From assembly GCA_013001595.1 (NCBI GenBank), contig JABDMH010000120.1, positions 24,474 through 88,473 of the forward strand: a DNA stretch of 64,000 nucleotides, written 5' to 3'. Position numbers and translations under genes: made by a program. The notes under the pieces were generated by a model. That model was given only the letters and a program-made list of their open reading frames with translations. It had not been told where the DNA came from and did not search any database. This document shows, piece after piece, positions 42,081 through 50,356 of this stretch (the stretch's first letter is position 1; each line of letters begins with the position of its first letter). This stretch comes from Saprospiraceae bacterium (GTDB lineage: Bacteria; Bacteroidota; Bacteroidia; Chitinophagales; Saprospiraceae).

Positions 42081-43730
42081 TCATCGCATCTTGCAGAGTA
42101 CCAAAGGTCTACGTTGCCAATCATCAATAAAGCCATAGAAGATCTCCACTGCTTCTTCGTTGACGTCGGACTCCCTAGCTAGATAATAGGTCTCCGGTTG
42201 CATCTTGGAATGAAACTGCATAATCTCTCCTTGTCGCTTCTCAATGTAATAAGGATGCTGATAAGAGATAGGCATGGGTGCCATGATGACTACTTCTTGC
42301 AAAGTGAGCGGCCCGATCGAAGCATCCCTGGGCAAGCGCTCAGGCTGGCCGAATAGCATAACCGGCGCTCCATCGGTAAGTTCGAAAAAATGGTTCACCT
42401 CCATTTCAAGGGAGTAATGCTGCTCATCGGCATACCTGATAGGGTAGTAGACCCAATTGGCTGCCAGCTTTAGCTGAGCCATTAACAAGATAGATGCAGC
42501 AATGCGCAGCGTCTTGAATCTCCACCAGACCAAGCCAAGGCCGATGCTTAACATCCAAATAAAGGCAAGTTTTGCCTCGTAATAATCAATGTCGATCTCA
42601 TTGAGCACGATGGGCATGGCAGTAAACCCAAGTGGCGTCAAACAAATCAATCCAAAAATGAAAAAGTGAAAAAAACCGATGTTTCCAGAGCATCGACCAT
42701 GTTCATCTGCCAGGTAAGCAAGTACAATAGCCATAAATGGCAAAAATGGATAGAGGTACCTTAGCGAAAGGTGACCTGCAAACCAGTAGGGTAAGACATT
42801 AAGGGCTAGAAAAAGCAGTATTAGTTGAATATCCACTGATCCCCGAAAGAATCGTGTTCGACATTGCCGATGCCATAGAGCGACCATCAACAAAGACCAT
42901 GGAAGCATAATTTTTAAGAAAGAAAATGGAAAGTTCACCGCATTGAAGAACACCTTACTTGCAGAAGCTTCAAGCCCAGACTTACTGGACGCCTCTTTGA
43001 ACAAGTTGACGATGTAGGTCCACGCATTTCCTCCATCCAAATGGTATAGCAAGAAATATCCGGCGATCATGCATAGTGCCACGAACGCACCAAATACATG
43101 TGTCCAGTGCCACAAAATTCGAAATGAGTGGTAGTAGATGCCCCAAGCCGCCAAAGTTAGGACATGAAATGCTACTGAAGGAAGTCCCTTTGTTAAGACC
43201 CCAATAGAAAGAAAAAGATAGGACAGCAACATCCATTGCCACTGGTTTTGGGATACTATGCCCCGATGTAGAAAACCGATGTGTAAAAAAACAATCAGCA
43301 TGAAAAAGAGATCGATCTGACCGGCAATGGTTAAACCATAGAATAGAACTTCGCCACCTGTCAACAAGAAAAAAGCTGCAGCGAGGGCGATGTATTTGCC
43401 CAATGACTGCTTAAACAATGCATACACAGCGAATGCCGTCGCGACCAATGATGCTTGACCAGGTAGCCGAACTACCCACTCGTCAAAGCTTCCGAAGATC
43501 TTCATGAATACCACTAGGATCCAATTAAATATCGGTGGCTTGTTGTAGTAGGGCCAACCATGCATTTGTGGTTTGAGATAATCCCCTGAGAAGATCATCT
43601 CCATGGCTATGACTGCTCTGCGAGGCTCTTCAGAGCGCAGAATAATTTGCTCTGGGGTAAAGAATATGCCCCAAAGCAGTAACACAGCAGAAATTAGTAA
43701 GATGTATTTTTCTAACCGTTTCTGGTTCAT
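42081..43730 (-). CDS. ArnT-like glycosyltransferase (GT83/PMT superfamily)
   Basis: The 549-residue polytopic membrane protein has about 12 hydrophobic helices. It opens with EPRRAVIAMEMIFSGDYLKPQMHGWPYYNKPPIFNW, which carries the (D/E)E-x-R catalytic loop and the KPP motif of polyprenyl-phosphate sugar transferases such as ArnT. The enzyme would transfer a sugar or aminosugar from a lipid carrier to an exported lipid or protein; which acceptor is unknown. ATG 43730 is chosen because the first helix follows directly; an in-frame ATG 54 bases upstream would add an unusual extension. It is divergent from the broken lipoprotein gene. Confidence 0.85.
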   Translation of the reverse strand: MNQKRLEKYILLISAVLLLWGIFFTPEQIILRSEEPRRAVIAMEMIFSGDYLKPQMHGWPYYNKPPIFNWILVVFMKIFGSFDEWVVRLPGQASLVATAFAVYALFKQSLGKYIALAAAFFLLTGGEVLFYGLTIAGQIDLFFMLIVFLHIGFLHRGIVSQNQWQWMLLSYLFLSIGVLTKGLPSVAFHVLTLAAWGIYYHSFRILWHWTHVFGAFVALCMIAGYFLLYHLDGGNAWTYIVNLFKEASSKSGLEASASKVFFNAVNFPFSFLKIMLPWSLLMVALWHRQCRTRFFRGSVDIQLILLFLALNVLPYWFAGHLSLRYLYPFLPFMAIVLAYLADEHGRCSGNIGFFHFFIFGLICLTPLGFTAMPIVLNEIDIDYYEAKLAFIWMLSIGLGLVWWRFKTLRIAASILLMAQLKLAANWVYYPIRYADEQHYSLEMEVNHFFELTDGAPVMLFGQPERLPRDASIGPLTLQEVVIMAPMPISYQHPYYIEKRQGEIMQFHSKMQPETYYLARESDVNEEAVEIFYGFIDDWQRRPLVLCKMR

Positions 43731-44012
43731 TTGTATGCCTGAAAAGTGGGCCTGTAAGATAGGATATATCCCTACGAAGCGCATTTATACTCCTAAGACC
43801 ATCTTGATAACAGTAGGCAGGCTATCGAGGTTACCAACCCTAAGCGATTGCAACGCTGCTTGTTTTGCATATGTTGAGGTTCACTTGCTACCCCCATTAC
43901 TTAAGATCAACAAAGTTTATGTGTACATTTTGTTAAGGAAATTGCACCTCCAATGCGGACTGACTACTTTCCAACATATTTAAAAATAAGCGCTCGGATC
44001 AACTTACCGGGC

Positions 44013-44747
44013 ATGAGGGCAATACATTATGTGATTTTGCTATTGGCATCAACATCTCTTTTTTGCTGTCAGCGAAATATCACAGATGACCTCAGTAAAG
44101 CTGAAGCTGAACGCGTCAATGCGTTTATGTCAGGAAAAGTAATGATCAACGGCACCTGGCAGACACCACCACTGCCAAAGAATTTGATAGTCAATGACTA
44201 TACTGCTCTGGCCGAGATTTTCCTATGGTTCTGGATGGCTCCCACCATGGAGCATCCTATCTCTGTGAGATGGCAAACATTGAGTTGGAACCTGATCAGT
44301 GGGCAACACAGTGGGCAAAAGCGCAGAAATCATTGGAGATAATTAGGGCGCAAAATCATAGCTCTGCCACTGCTCTATTGAATTATGAGATGATTGCTTT
44401 TAGTTACATCAAGTATTATCTGAATAAGACTGGTGTAAATGGCGAAATGGTTCGTGTCACTACTTTTCTGTTAGATCTCCTTCTCAAAGCATGGAACATT
44501 GGGAGAATTGGACTTGTTGGCCGAAATGCTCGTAAAAATTAGGTCTCATCCTGATGGATCAGAAGCTGAAAATTTTGCGTCATTGATCAGGAGACAAGCA
44601 AAATCAAACGTCACACGTACAGTAAAGGGAGCGGACATCTCGGAAACCCATCAATGGAAAAGAAAGAAGAGTCTGCAAGCCCTTGCCATCCTGGAGGGTA
44701 GGGCAGAGCACTCCCTTGTGCTGCCATCTCTCGCCCATGAAAAGTGA
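44013..44747 (+). pseudogene. Frameshifted lipoprotein-like gene
   Basis: Three overlapping plus-strand frames read as one protein broken by two frameshifts. The first (44013 to about 44222) has a signal peptide with a probable lipobox (ILLLASTSLFC) and continues to IVNDYTALAEIF. The second (from about 44224) continues VLDGSHHGASYLCEMANIE and SSATALLNYEMIAFSYIKYYLN, ending near 44495. The third (from about 44499) runs GELDLLAEMLVKIRSHPDGS to a stop at 44747. I do not recognise the family. Length would be about 245 residues. Sequencing errors could mimic this, but two shifts suggest decay. Confidence 0.55.
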
Positions 44748-44857
44748 GAGTGACCTATTAAGAACTATTACTTCGACATTGAGTACCACCCTAATCAACT
44801 GAAAATCAATTTTTTAAAGAGAAATAAGCTTCACGTGAACCTCTACAAAGTGGATGA

Positions 44858-45340
44858 CTAACTCACCTCATCCAACACAGTTTCAAGTATTTCCAAGACT
44901 GCCGGGCAAATAGAGGCATTCTTAAGGGTTAGTGACAATATCTTGCGCTGCTTTGGTTGATCCGTATGCGGATACCCACGGCAAGCTTTCGGTCTGACTG
45001 CATATATCGAGCAGTAGTTATCAGAGCCAAGGAAGGGACAGGGGACGCTCTTCAAGACATCATCACCATCTTCATCCACTACCAAATAGCGATCTACAAA
45101 CTGCGATGGTTTGAGCTGTAGATAGTTAGCTATTCGCTCAATATCAGTCCCTATGAATAGGGGGCTCGTCGTTTTACAACAATTGGCGCAAGTCAAGCAG
45201 TCTGTACGGGCAAATACCTCGGAATGAGTCCGATGAACAATTAGGTCAAGATCCTTTCTTCGCTCCAGTATTTTACGCTTCGTATTAAATCTGGGCTTGA
45301 GATTGGCAGCTTTTGAAGGTAATTTATCCAATTCAGTCAT
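44858..45340 (-). CDS. YkgJ family cysteine-cluster protein
   Basis: The 160-residue cytoplasmic protein has the CxBxCC-type metal cluster: CLTCANCC near residues 47-54, CPFLGSDNYCSIYAVRPKACRGYP in the middle and CPAVLEI near the end, which fit PF03692 (YkgJ) and probably bind Zn or an Fe-S cluster. Function in the family is poorly known; members have been linked with flagellar or metal handling proteins. It converges on the frameshifted lipoprotein gene with a 110-base gap. Confidence 0.85.
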   Translation of the reverse strand: MTELDKLPSKAANLKPRFNTKRKILERRKDLDLIVHRTHSEVFARTDCLTCANCCKTTSPLFIGTDIERIANYLQLKPSQFVDRYLVVDEDGDDVLKSVPCPFLGSDNYCSIYAVRPKACRGYPHTDQPKQRKILSLTLKNASICPAVLEILETVLDEVS

Positions 45341-45812
45341 TGCTATAAGCTTTCTAGTGCAGCATTTCTTAACTAAATGATACTAGTGGCGAGCTGATTT
45401 TACTGCTGATCGAAGAAGTGAAACCAAGGATAGCCGTAGCTATCTAAGGCTTTCGATGATGAAGAGCAGGTGGAAAAGAAGCCGTCGATATTAGATATTT
45501 TGGAAATGGTGAACTTTTGCAATGATAAGAAGATTCGCTAAGGAATGAATATCGAAAGCAACCGAGCATCCACTTATATGTACCTGGAAATATGCATGTT
45601 ACACACTCTAATGACAGCATATTCATAGGCATCAAATCAATAGTGAATGATTGTTCACCTTACAGTGAAAATTTGGAATGCACTCTTTCCATTGCTATGT
45701 TATAGAAAATGGGAAAGGACTTTCTTTTGACCATCATTAACATAAATCACCCTTTCGGGTGAGTTTAATGCCACTGGATAAGAAGAAATTAGTGGCATCA
45801 AAAATCAAAACC
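45341..45812. other. Intergenic region with coding-like fragments
   Basis: The 472 bases contain short coding-like pieces that do not join: ELILLLIEEVKPRIAVAI ending near 45440 and, in the next frame, LSKAFDDEEQVEKKPSILDI then LEMVNFCNDKKIR ending at about 45541. Together they look like the end of a decayed, frameshifted gene on the plus strand. A 6-base hairpin TCACCC-TTTC-GGGTGA at 45747-45762 lies 51 bases before the Hcp-like gene and may end a transcript or sit in its leader. Confidence 0.4.
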
Positions 45813-46199
45813 ATGAAAAATTTATTTGTCTTTATGCTGCTTATGATGGCCGGAGTAGTTGCCGAAGCGCAGATTTCTATCCAGATACCTGGCTTAGTTC
45901 GGTCGAAAAGAGTACCCAGTTTACCCGCTACAACGGCTAATCTTACCACCGTTGCCATACCTGCACCTCGGGGTGGCGGCAGTACGCAGTTAACTGTTTG
46001 GGTGATAACGCGTAACCAGGATCGGTATAGCAATGCCATCCAAGATGCAGCTAATCGCGGTAGAGCTTTCAAGAACGGGACGGTAAGAATTGGTTCCACA
46101 AATCATTCATTGGCGCAAGTGCTTATTTCAAATTACAGCATAGCCGCAAATACCGGAGGCTCAACTGAAACTTTCTATCTGCAGTTTGCTGATCTATGA
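45813..46199 (+). CDS. Secreted Hcp-fold-like protein
   Basis: The 128-residue protein has a clear signal peptide (LFVFMLLMMAGVVAEAQ), then ISIQIPGL, a loop region, LTVWVITRNQDRYSNAIQDA, GRAFKNGTVRI and LAQVLISNYSIAANTGG followed by ETFYLQFADL. The last segments follow the Hcp/T6SS-tube pattern: 'iDkaSp-L-qA-x-x-G' helix, 'L-x-dv-i-s-x-y-s-x-s-g' strand and 'E-x-x-x-L-x-F' end. T6SS tube subunits lack a signal peptide, so this would be an exported Hcp-like protein of the type annotated 'type VI secretion system tube protein' outside T6SS loci. No other T6SS genes are near. ATG 45813 is chosen for the signal peptide. The family call is pattern-based, and homology search may place it elsewhere. 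Confidence 0.5.
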   Translation: MKNLFVFMLLMMAGVVAEAQISIQIPGLVRSKRVPSLPATTANLTTVAIPAPRGGGSTQLTVWVITRNQDRYSNAIQDAANRGRAFKNGTVRIGSTNHSLAQVLISNYSIAANTGGSTETFYLQFADL

Positions 46200-46311
46200 G
46201 CGAAAGGCCTAATTACCCTTTCATGTTTTGAGCTAACCACTTTTTGCCTATAATTAATATTATGTTAAGTACAGATTCCGACGTGAGAATATGATCATGG
46301 ATTGAATCTGA

Positions 46312-46749
46312 ATTGGAGAAAGTCTCTTCGTTGCGTTCAGAGAGCGAATCATTGCCAGTACAGCTGAGAGTTTACCCGGAATAGGTCTTGGTGTTGAGGC
46401 TCCCATAGGCAGACTTTTTTCAACCAGTGTCGATGCCAATATGGGTTTTCATCAACTTGGATCAGTTGTATTGATTAAGCCAAGTATGAATCTCTATTTC
46501 AACAGACGACAGACAGGCATCTTTGTAGGACCCACGCTCAATTACTTTTCACCAATAAATAGGAAAGATGAAGGAGAGCGAGCACCAGGCACCTCCATGT
46601 ATGGCTTGGGGTTTAACATCGGCGGCAAAGGTAATTTGTCCGAAAAACTGAATATGCAGGTAGTGCTGACACCTCAGGCATTGGTCGGTAACTTTGATGG
46701 ACTCAGCTTAACTGCAACCATTCAAATGGGTGTTGGACTGAAGTTCTAA
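46312..46749 (+). pseudogene. Headless outer-membrane beta-barrel fragment
   Basis: The frame is open after a TGA at 46309-46311 and encodes barrel-like strands: PGIGLGVEAPIGRLFSTSVD, GSVVLIKPSMNLYFNR, TGIFVGPTLNYF, GFNIGGKGNLSEKLNM and a final TATIQMGVGLKF with the terminal Phe of outer-membrane barrels. No start codon and signal peptide exist upstream before the two close stops at 46303-46311. ATG 46441 would give a 102-residue piece with no signal. It reads as a 5'-truncated barrel gene, though loss by assembly error cannot be excluded. Confidence 0.45.
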
Positions 46750-46788
46750 GCCAATTATTATTGACAACATCATATTCAGTATTCGGAC

Positions 46789-46822
46789 GGGTAGCGAGTT
46801 TATTGCTACCCTAATATTTTTG
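46789..46822. terminator. Bidirectional terminator hairpin
   Basis: GGGTAGC at 46789-46795 pairs with GCTACCC at 46805-46811 around a 9-base loop; the stem can extend by a G-T and an A-T pair. TAATATTTTTG follows. It lies between the barrel fragment (plus) and the CBS gene (minus), so it could stop both transcripts. Confidence 0.6.
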
Positions 46823-46849
46823 TCACAAATAGTAAACCATGCCCCTACC

Positions 46850-47317
46850 CTACTTATTTCCATTAAAATCGCGGATCGCCCGCAGAATATCTTGCCGGCT
46901 GATTTGGCCTTGCAGTTTACCTCGGTCATCAACTATCAACAAGCGCTTGTACTTGGTATTTAAAAAAGTATCGGCCACATCTACGATATTGGATCGATCT
47001 GAGATGGTTTTCATTACACTAGTCATATAGTCCGAGACGGTGGCATCGATCAATGGTTGATTATGATAGGCCATATCAAACAGTACCTTCAGGCAGTCTT
47101 TATCATCAATTAACCCCACCAATTCGTCTAGGTCATTTAGCACCGGTGCACCAGTTATTTCTTTCTCGATCAATAATTCAACCACATCGCTTATTTCAGT
47201 ATCGGGACGAAAAGTATACAATTTGTCTACTGAGGTCATGTATTTAGTAACAGAACTCGGCTTGAATTCACGCTGTGAGGTGGTAGCTTCGACGGACTTT
47301 TGTTGATAGTTTTTCAT
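46850..47317 (-). CDS. CBS-pair protein
   Basis: The 155-residue cytoplasmic protein has two CBS domains in tandem: residues about 25-85 (YMTSVDKLYTFRPDTEISDV, TGAPVLNDLDELVGLIDDKD) and about 95-150 (YMTSVMKTISDRSNIVDVAD, YKRLLIVDDRGKLQGQISRQD). CBS pairs bind adenosyl nucleotides such as AMP, ATP or SAM and regulate partner proteins. No catalytic domain is attached, so the partner is unknown. It is monocistronic with a downstream hairpin. Confidence 0.9.
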   Translation of the reverse strand: MKNYQQKSVEATTSQREFKPSSVTKYMTSVDKLYTFRPDTEISDVVELLIEKEITGAPVLNDLDELVGLIDDKDCLKVLFDMAYHNQPLIDATVSDYMTSVMKTISDRSNIVDVADTFLNTKYKRLLIVDDRGKLQGQISRQDILRAIRDFNGNK

Positions 47318-47748
47318 TAGCTAAAGGTTTTTGATCACTAAATTTCAGCTTGTGTTCTTAAGATAAGGCTTTTTTACAAAAAATTCCCTGAAAGCTACAT
47401 GCAACAGTCAGTATAGTATCTGTCATTCACTTTAACTTCTTCATCCACAAAATCACCAATCATGAAGTTTGAAAATCAGATACTGAGCGACTTATTGCGA
47501 ATGACTGAGGATTACCTTAAAGCCATTCTCACATGACTGCTATGCCTTGCTTTGCCATACTCTACTACACCACGAAAGTCCATAATGGTGCCGCGGACTA
47601 TGCATACGACATAGAGGTCAGAGTAGATTCTCAGGTGCCTCCTGGACCCAGCTTAAATCATAAACAAACATTATGTAATTTATTTTTAATATATATCATA
47701 ATAAATGAAAATATATCCCCTCCTTTGCCCGGGCTTTAAAAACCAGGC
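47318..47748. other. Intergenic region, remnant-like
   Basis: The 431 bases lie between the CBS gene (minus, its start at 47317) and the SbtA-like pseudogene. An ATG at 47463 opens a 24-codon frame (MKFENQILSDLLRMTEDYLK, ending at 47537) that looks like a gene start cut short. The promoter of the CBS gene should lie at the left end. No other gene or RNA is seen. Confidence 0.4.
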
Positions 47749-48713
47749 ATGGATCTACACTCACTTTTCGATAACCTCAGCAACCCTGCACTCCTCTTTT
47801 TCTTTCTCGGAATTTTCGCATCACAAGTTAAAAGTGATCTGGAAATACCAGGGAATTCGTCTAAATTCATCTCTTTGTATTTGCTGCTAGTCATTGGGTT
47901 CAAGGGTAGTTAAGAGCTGGCTCACAGTGTTTTTTCACAAGACATACTGTGGGCTTTTGCGATCGGCATCCTTATGGCATTGTAGTGCCTTTTTACACGT
48001 TCTTCATCCTGAAGAAGAAATTCTCCATCCAAAATTCGGGAGCAATCGCTGCAGCCTATGGCTCCGTTAGTGCCGTTACCTTCGTAACTGCAGTGAGTTT
48101 TCTAGAGATCGAAAGCATTGAGTTCGGTGGTCATATGGTTGCTGTCATGGCCTTAATGGAAGCACCATCCATCATGGTTGGCGTCATTCTCATGCGCATC
48201 TTCTCCAATGGCAAGCGTTCTCCCTCTGAACTGACAAAACTGATCAAACCTGATCAAACACGCATTTATGAATGGTAGTGTCTTACAATCCTCGGAAATC
48301 TGGTCATCGGATTCTTAGCCAGTGATGCTCAAGCTGCTGGTATTAAGCCTTTTAAGACGGACATCTTTAAGTGTTTTCTAGCCGTCTTCCTATTAGACAT
48401 GGGTATCACCAGTGGAAAGAAAATCGGTACACTAATTAACAAAGGAAGTGCTGCACTCATCTTTGCCATTGTCATCCCAATTATGAACGGAGTGTTGATT
48501 GCAGCCTTTTCCGGACTGCTGGTGCATAGGCAAGGAGATGGGTTTTTGCTTTCCATCTTAGCTTCCAGTGCGTGCTACATCGCCGTAGCAGCAGATATGC
48601 GCCCAGCTGCCCCAAAGGCCAATCCCAGCCTTTACCTCCCAATGGCACTGACAATCACTTTTCCATTCAACATCACACTCGGCATGCCGCTCTATATGTT
48701 TATCATTCAATAG
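47749..48713 (+). pseudogene. Decayed SbtA-family sodium-dependent bicarbonate transporter
   Basis: The stretch aligns by eye with SbtA (DUF897) across its whole length, about 320 residues. It starts with PALLFFFLGIFASQVKSDLE and FISLYLLLVIGFKG, breaks at a TAA (47911-47913), shifts frame near 47980, then reads VPFYTFFILKKK, AIAAAYGSVSAVTFVTAVSF and MVAVMALMEAPSIMVGV. A TAG at 48276-48278 interrupts again, and the same frame continues FKCFLAVFLLDMGITSG, ILASSACYIAVAADMRPA, PKANPSLYLPMALTITFPFN and a proper stop at 48711-48713. SbtA imports bicarbonate with Na+. Two stops and one frameshift make it inactive unless the sequence is wrong. Confidence 0.85.
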
Positions 48714-48802
48714 GTTGGTGCATAATCTTGGAACATGATCTACAGACCCTTTCCAAGTCAGATGAAGGGTGATAACAAAAGTGCTACAGTATGAATAGAA
48801 TA

Positions 48803-48928
48803 CTACTTTACAGTCCTGTATCTGAATGCCATTGACCGCCAATTCTCCAGGACAGATCGGAAATACTTGACATAGAACCAGGCGGCTATGGAGATGAAGA
48901 TTATGAGAATTATATTTGAAGTTTTCAT
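48803..48928 (-). CDS. Small single-helix membrane protein
   Basis: A 41-codon frame with ATG at 48926-48928 and a TAG at 48803-48805 reads a hydrophobic helix NIILIIFISIAAWFYVKYF followed by a basic tail SVLENWRSMAFRYRTVK. The shape (one transmembrane helix, positive cytoplasmic end) is plausible for a small membrane protein. It is the only frame of this sort in the 510 bases between the SbtA remnant and the cyclase. Family unknown; it could also be chance. Confidence 0.4.
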   Translation of the reverse strand: MKTSNIILIIFISIAAWFYVKYFRSVLENWRSMAFRYRTVK

Positions 48929-49000
48929 TGCAAGAGGTTGTTTATATAACGTACACTGGCAGCACGAGATGTCCTATCGAAATCATTAATTCTTGTTAAG

Positions 49001-49016
49001 AATTTCTCAAGAAATT
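49001..49016. repeat. Short perfect inverted repeat
   Basis: AATTTCT at 49001-49007 and AGAAATT at 49010-49016 are exact reverse complements with CA between. It lies in the AT-rich 296-base region between the small membrane gene and the cyclase. It may be an operator for either; nothing else is seen in this region. Confidence 0.35.
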
Positions 49017-49224
49017 AAAGTAGCCTGTGTTCAAAATGAATCGGAAAACGTTATACCAGGATGAGATTTGATTTTTTATGTAGACAGTACAGAATCGGGA
49101 TTTTTCCTATGACTATGATGCGAGATCCGATGTCAGCAATGCAAGCAAAAGGGCATCACCTTTCGATGCACATATGATGAGTTTGTGACTTTCCATATCT
49201 TCACCCGGGTTGTTACCATCTCGA

Positions 49225-50271
49225 ATGAATATTCTGCCTGCAATCAAATCCTTCGCTGTGATGATTCCATTTTGGATACTTGCGATGGGTTTATATTACT
49301 TCTTTAGGTTTTATGGTCTTGACCAAACTCCAGGGATTTCAGTGGGTAATGAATCACCCATTGCCGCTGCATCCGGTTTAACTCACATCAGCGTTGGTAT
49401 CGTTGCGGCATTGGTGTACACCTTAGTTGAATATGTTGGAGGACTTCATTTTGTCAAACAAAGATCGTATGGGATCGTACTTCTGACCAAAATACTGGCA
49501 GCTTTCTTTTTGATCCTGTTCATTAGCTACCTGGTAGCAAGCTATATTGCTCCATTCGAAATTGCAGATACTGTCAAAATACTCAGATTCAAACCTTTTT
49601 GGGCCCTCTTACTCTATTTTACAATGATGTCTGCTCTGGCGTCTTTCATTCGACTTATGATACAAAAGATCGGAAAAGGTCCTTTCATCCGACTACTTTT
49701 GGGCAGGTATAGAAAGCCAAAGAAGGAAAACCGGGTATTTCTATTTCTTGACCTTAAGTCTTCAGTGCAATATGCTCAGAAATTGGGTCATTCCACCTAC
49801 AGTCGTCTGATCCAGGAGTGCTTTTTTGACTTGGACATATCCGTAAATCGATACCAGGGAGAGATTTATCAATACATCGGAGATGCTGCAGTAGTGACAT
49901 GGTCTTTTACTTCTGCACTTCAAAATAACAATTGCGTCAGGTGTTTTCTGAGTTTTCAAAAGAGAATAAAACAACGTCGAAATTTCTACTTGACAAATTT
50001 TGAATTTGTACCAGTATTTAAGGCTGGACTTCACGGAGGATCATTAACCGTCGCTGAAGTTGGAGGTGAGAAAAAGGAAATTGCATACTACGGAGATGTG
50101 ATAAATACCGCTTCGAGAATCCAGCAGGCATGCACTTCGCTTGGTGAGCAATTTCTAATCTCCGCAGAACTCGCTGTAAAAATGCCAAAGATTAATTATC
50201 GTTCAGTTGGTCCGGTTGAGCTGAAAGGGCGAGAGAAATCCATTGAACTTGTCACTCTTCCAGTAACTTAA
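49225..50271 (+). CDS. Membrane class III adenylate/guanylate cyclase (copy 1)
   Basis: The 348-residue protein has about four N-terminal transmembrane helices (for example FWILAMGLYYFFRFYGL, ILAAFFLILFISYLVASYI), then a class III cyclase domain from about residue 168. The metal-binding aspartates are D176 (FLFLDLKSS) and D220 (YIGDAAV), and the transition-state pair N294 and R298 is in DVINTASRI, so it should be active. The signal it senses must come through the membrane part. A TTG 15 bases upstream is in frame; ATG 49225 is chosen. A close paralogue is encoded at 54.6-55.7 kb on the other strand. Confidence 0.88.
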   Translation: MNILPAIKSFAVMIPFWILAMGLYYFFRFYGLDQTPGISVGNESPIAAASGLTHISVGIVAALVYTLVEYVGGLHFVKQRSYGIVLLTKILAAFFLILFISYLVASYIAPFEIADTVKILRFKPFWALLLYFTMMSALASFIRLMIQKIGKGPFIRLLLGRYRKPKKENRVFLFLDLKSSVQYAQKLGHSTYSRLIQECFFDLDISVNRYQGEIYQYIGDAAVVTWSFTSALQNNNCVRCFLSFQKRIKQRRNFYLTNFEFVPVFKAGLHGGSLTVAEVGGEKKEIAYYGDVINTASRIQQACTSLGEQFLISAELAVKMPKINYRSVGPVELKGREKSIELVTLPVT

Positions 50272-50356
50272 GCTGTATTGCGATGGTATTGGATTCAAGA
50301 AAAGGAATTGGATAGAAAATTCTATATCTTAAACTCCCTCACCTAAATCTAGAATC

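Noticed and set aside
47533..47890. Two plus-strand frames between the CBS gene and the transporter remnant
   Set aside because: One is random-looking. The other covers the transporter start in a wrong frame.
48276..48278. TAG in the SbtA-like gene as a recoded or read-through codon
   Set aside because: A TAA and a frameshift in the same gene make recoding unnecessary, and other genes nearby use TAG as a normal stop.
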